From: Bradyrhizobium diazoefficiens
GTDB taxonomy: Bacteria; Pseudomonadota; Alphaproteobacteria; Rhizobiales; Xanthobacteraceae
Direction of reading: 5' to 3'
Assembly (NCBI RefSeq): GCF_016616235.1
Contig: NZ_CP067100.1
Span: 6,817,001 to 6,881,000 of the forward strand
Length of the DNA stretch: 64,000 bases
A program made the translations under genes and the position numbers. Position 1 is the first letter of the stretch. Every line of letters starts with the position of its first letter. The notes under the pieces were generated by a model, which was not told the origin of the DNA, did no database searches, and worked only from the letters and a program-made list of their open reading frames with translations. Positions 62,156 to 64,000 of this stretch are shown here, piece after piece.

Positions 62156-63925
62156 TCATTGAAAAACAGCCTTCATCTCGGCGCTTGACCCGTATCTTGC
62201 AGCCGGCGAGTAATCGTGCTTTTCGAGAGGATCGGTTCGCTTGTCCTTTATCCTGCTGTCATTGTACGCGACCTGCTCCAGCACACTGGCCGAGAAAAAC
62301 CGCAACGACACTGCGCCCGAATTGACAATGCCCGAAGCAGTTAGCGAAAGCAGGCCATCATTTGAAATGCAGATGAGTCCTGCTTCATTCAAGATTCTAA
62401 GCTCGTGAGCAAAGTATTCCTCGAGGGCTACCCCAAATTCCTGCTTGAAGCGGGAGAGCAACACGCCGCTGCTGCGCAAGGCGAAGATCACCGTTCTGCG
62501 CATGAGATCGTCTCGCGACAGGACGGCACCCTTCCACACCGGTTTCTCGCCGGCCTCAACCCTGTCCAAGTAGCGATCTAAATCGACCTCGTTGTAGAAC
62601 TGGCACTCACTCATATAACCAAATCCGCTCACCCCGAACGGGACCAGGTTATTGTCGTTCCAGGAATCGTATTTGCGGGCCTGTTGAACGGAGTGCGGCT
62701 GCGACCTCCTGGTCCAATAGAAAATCGGCCCATGGCGATAGCCGAGGCTCGTCAGGATGTGCTCCGCCATGAAATGCATGATGATGCGCTCCTTAGCCCC
62801 GGCGAATTGATATCGACCGTTGGCCAGATGGCGGGCTATGGGGTCCGTTGATTTGAACATCAATGGGAATACGTTGAACTTCTCTATTCCCATGCCCACA
62901 AGGCCGATGAGGGAGTCGTACCAGCTTCTGAGCGTTTGCTGCGGCAGCCCGTACATGAGATCAAGCGACAGATTCTCGACCCGCATGTCGTTCAGCAATT
63001 TTACGGTCTGCATCACCTCATCGACACCGTGCCCGCGGTTTAGGATGCGCAGGATACTTGGATCTAGAGTTTGAACTCCGAGAACCAGGCGATTTACGCC
63101 GCCTCCCAGCAAGCTCGATACGCGATCTGCCGCATCCACGTGCTTCCCAAGAGAGGGATGCAATTCGAAACTCACTTCGGACTTGGATAGATCAAAGTGC
63201 TGCCTCATCATGCCAAACAGCGTTTTGATTTGATCGTTCGTCAAAAGTGAAGGGGTGCCGCCTCCAATGAAAGCCGTCTCAACGGTTCTGCCGGCAAGCG
63301 CATTGTCCGACCAACTCATCTCCTTCTCGAGAGCCGCTAGATAGTGTTCGATGCGCCCGGGAGGCGGATTGATCTCCTTGCCGAAGTGGCAGAAGGTGCA
63401 ATTTTGATGACAGAAGGGAATGTGGAAATACAGATCGATTGACGACGCAATCCGATTCAACAACTTTTCGGGATTGAGGTCCCCCATCGCCTTAAGAGGC
63501 GGATATGTACCGACGAGATAGTCGTTAAACGTGTCGAGGTGCAGATTTCGTGACCTCAACATGTCAATGTTGATGTCGTACGACCGGTCGATCGCGAACT
63601 CCAGGGCTTCGGAATAGCTTGGCGCGAGCACTTTTTGGACTCCTTGAGCGTTTGCGTGCAGCCAGGGCACGATACCGGCTGAGTTCGTTCGATGACGACA
63701 ATCAGACGTCGCAGCCGAGGCGAACATTGTTCGTTTGTTGCGAAGCGGCACCCAAGAATGCTTCAAGCACGGCGCTGAAGGATTCCTCCAAAAACGATGC
63801 GCGAGCTCCCGGATGTGACGAAAGCGCAATCGCTGGGCGAACTCGGGCCGGTCCAGCGGGCTCGCGCACATCTTCTGTCCGGCCCCCCTCACCCCCGGGG
63901 AGCCATCGAAGTTCGAAACGGACAT
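62156..63925 (-). CDS. HemN-like radical SAM protein
   Basis: Up to 589 residues. The 4Fe-4S motif is DLYFHIPFCHQNCTFCHFGK (Cys172, 176, 179). ETAFIGGGTPSLLTNDQIKT, NRLVLGVQTLDPSILRILNR, LSLDLMYGLPQQTL and a HemN-type C-terminal domain follow (FGVSGFGYMSECQFYNEVDL). The family includes coproporphyrinogen oxidase, heme chaperones, anaerobilin synthase and radical SAM methylases or cyclopropanases. An extra ~150-residue N-terminal region precedes the core. The start is uncertain (63925, or 63727 at MFASAATSD). It heads a three-gene minus-strand cluster. Confidence 0.85.
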   Translation of the reverse strand: MSVSNFDGSPGVRGAGQKMCASPLDRPEFAQRLRFRHIRELAHRFWRNPSAPCLKHSWVPLRNKRTMFASAATSDCRHRTNSAGIVPWLHANAQGVQKVLAPSYSEALEFAIDRSYDINIDMLRSRNLHLDTFNDYLVGTYPPLKAMGDLNPEKLLNRIASSIDLYFHIPFCHQNCTFCHFGKEINPPPGRIEHYLAALEKEMSWSDNALAGRTVETAFIGGGTPSLLTNDQIKTLFGMMRQHFDLSKSEVSFELHPSLGKHVDAADRVSSLLGGGVNRLVLGVQTLDPSILRILNRGHGVDEVMQTVKLLNDMRVENLSLDLMYGLPQQTLRSWYDSLIGLVGMGIEKFNVFPLMFKSTDPIARHLANGRYQFAGAKERIIMHFMAEHILTSLGYRHGPIFYWTRRSQPHSVQQARKYDSWNDNNLVPFGVSGFGYMSECQFYNEVDLDRYLDRVEAGEKPVWKGAVLSRDDLMRRTVIFALRSSGVLLSRFKQEFGVALEEYFAHELRILNEAGLICISNDGLLSLTASGIVNSGAVSLRFFSASVLEQVAYNDSRIKDKRTDPLEKHDYSPAARYGSSAEMKAVFQ

Positions 63926-64000
63926 CGAGCTTCATCTGGTTTCCTCTTAATCGCGGCCGACATTGGCGCGCCGCTGCATGCTTGCGCTGCGCGACACGGC

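Noticed and set aside
63702..63935. Alternative 77-codon frame at the radical SAM 5' end
   Set aside because: It is open and starts just upstream, but it does not join the radical SAM core; a G-run near 63890 could hide a frameshift, so the start of that gene remains uncertain rather than a separate gene.

Overview
The window looks like part of the symbiosis island (an integrative conjugative element, ICE) of a nodulating alphaproteobacterium, most likely Bradyrhizobium or a close relative, with Mesorhizobium as the alternative. The evidence is the combination of a Trb-type conjugation operon, an RlxS-type relaxase, a TraR/TraI - FseA - RdfS - QseM/QseC transfer-control circuit, two type III effectors of the NopP and NopM families, high GC, many insertion-sequence remnants and a BioR-controlled biotin operon. 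No chromosomal housekeeping block, rRNA or complete tRNA is visible.

Layout. (1) 0-3 kb: a small hypothetical gene and a methyl-accepting chemotaxis protein. (2) 3.3-11.3 kb: a vitamin block on the minus strand, bioB-panD-bioF-bioD-bioA-panB-panC, with a divergent GntR regulator (bioR) and BioR-box-like palindromes between bioB and bioR. The bioD/bioA junction is duplicated and decayed, and bioZ is absent. (3) 11.5-16.2 kb: small hypothetical genes, a Dabb protein, and pabB-pabA (aminodeoxychorismate synthase). (4) 16.4-20 kb: a broken IS1182-type transposase, an AIPR-family phage-defence gene, a truncated integrase and a 46-bp tRNA-Arg 3' fragment, probably an old integration boundary. (5) 20-25 kb: alanine dehydrogenase, then traR and traI with the effector gene nopP lying between them. 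(6) 25.2-44.2 kb: a LysR regulator, the DUF2274/trbI-G-F-L-K-J-E-D-C-B operon, a CopG-type gene and traG, then the effector nopM and the relaxase gene rlxS. A second rlxS fragment beside traG shows this junction has been rearranged. (7) 44.4-48 kb: an intact IS66 element and the remnant of another. (8) 48.5-53.7 kb: lytic transglycosylase, traF, DUF2840, three iteron-like repeats, repA, rdfS, fseA (two reading frames joined by a presumed +1 frameshift), and a divergent qseM/qseC pair. (9) 54-57.5 kb: a broken hipBA module, a 1.1-kb inverted-repeat-bounded segment, and a second qseM/regulator pair. (10) 57.9-64 kb: a class II aldolase, an acyl-CoA-dehydrogenase-like gene with an in-frame TAG, and a minus-strand three-gene cluster: HemN-like radical SAM enzyme, PrnB/IDO-like protein, GNAT acetyltransferase.

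How it fits together. TraR with the TraI signal should activate transfer genes. FseA should activate rdfS for excision. QseM proteins should block TraR and FseA, and QseC-like XRE proteins should control qseM. RlxS, TraG, TraF and the Trb channel would then move the element. The effectors and vitamin genes are symbiotic cargo. The points most worth following up are the two nearly identical qseM genes facing unrelated regulators, the effectors embedded in transfer modules, the duplicated bioD/bioA junction, and the radical SAM - PrnB-like - GNAT cluster, which may be an undescribed biosynthetic pathway. All names come from reading motifs and family resemblance by eye; no search was run.
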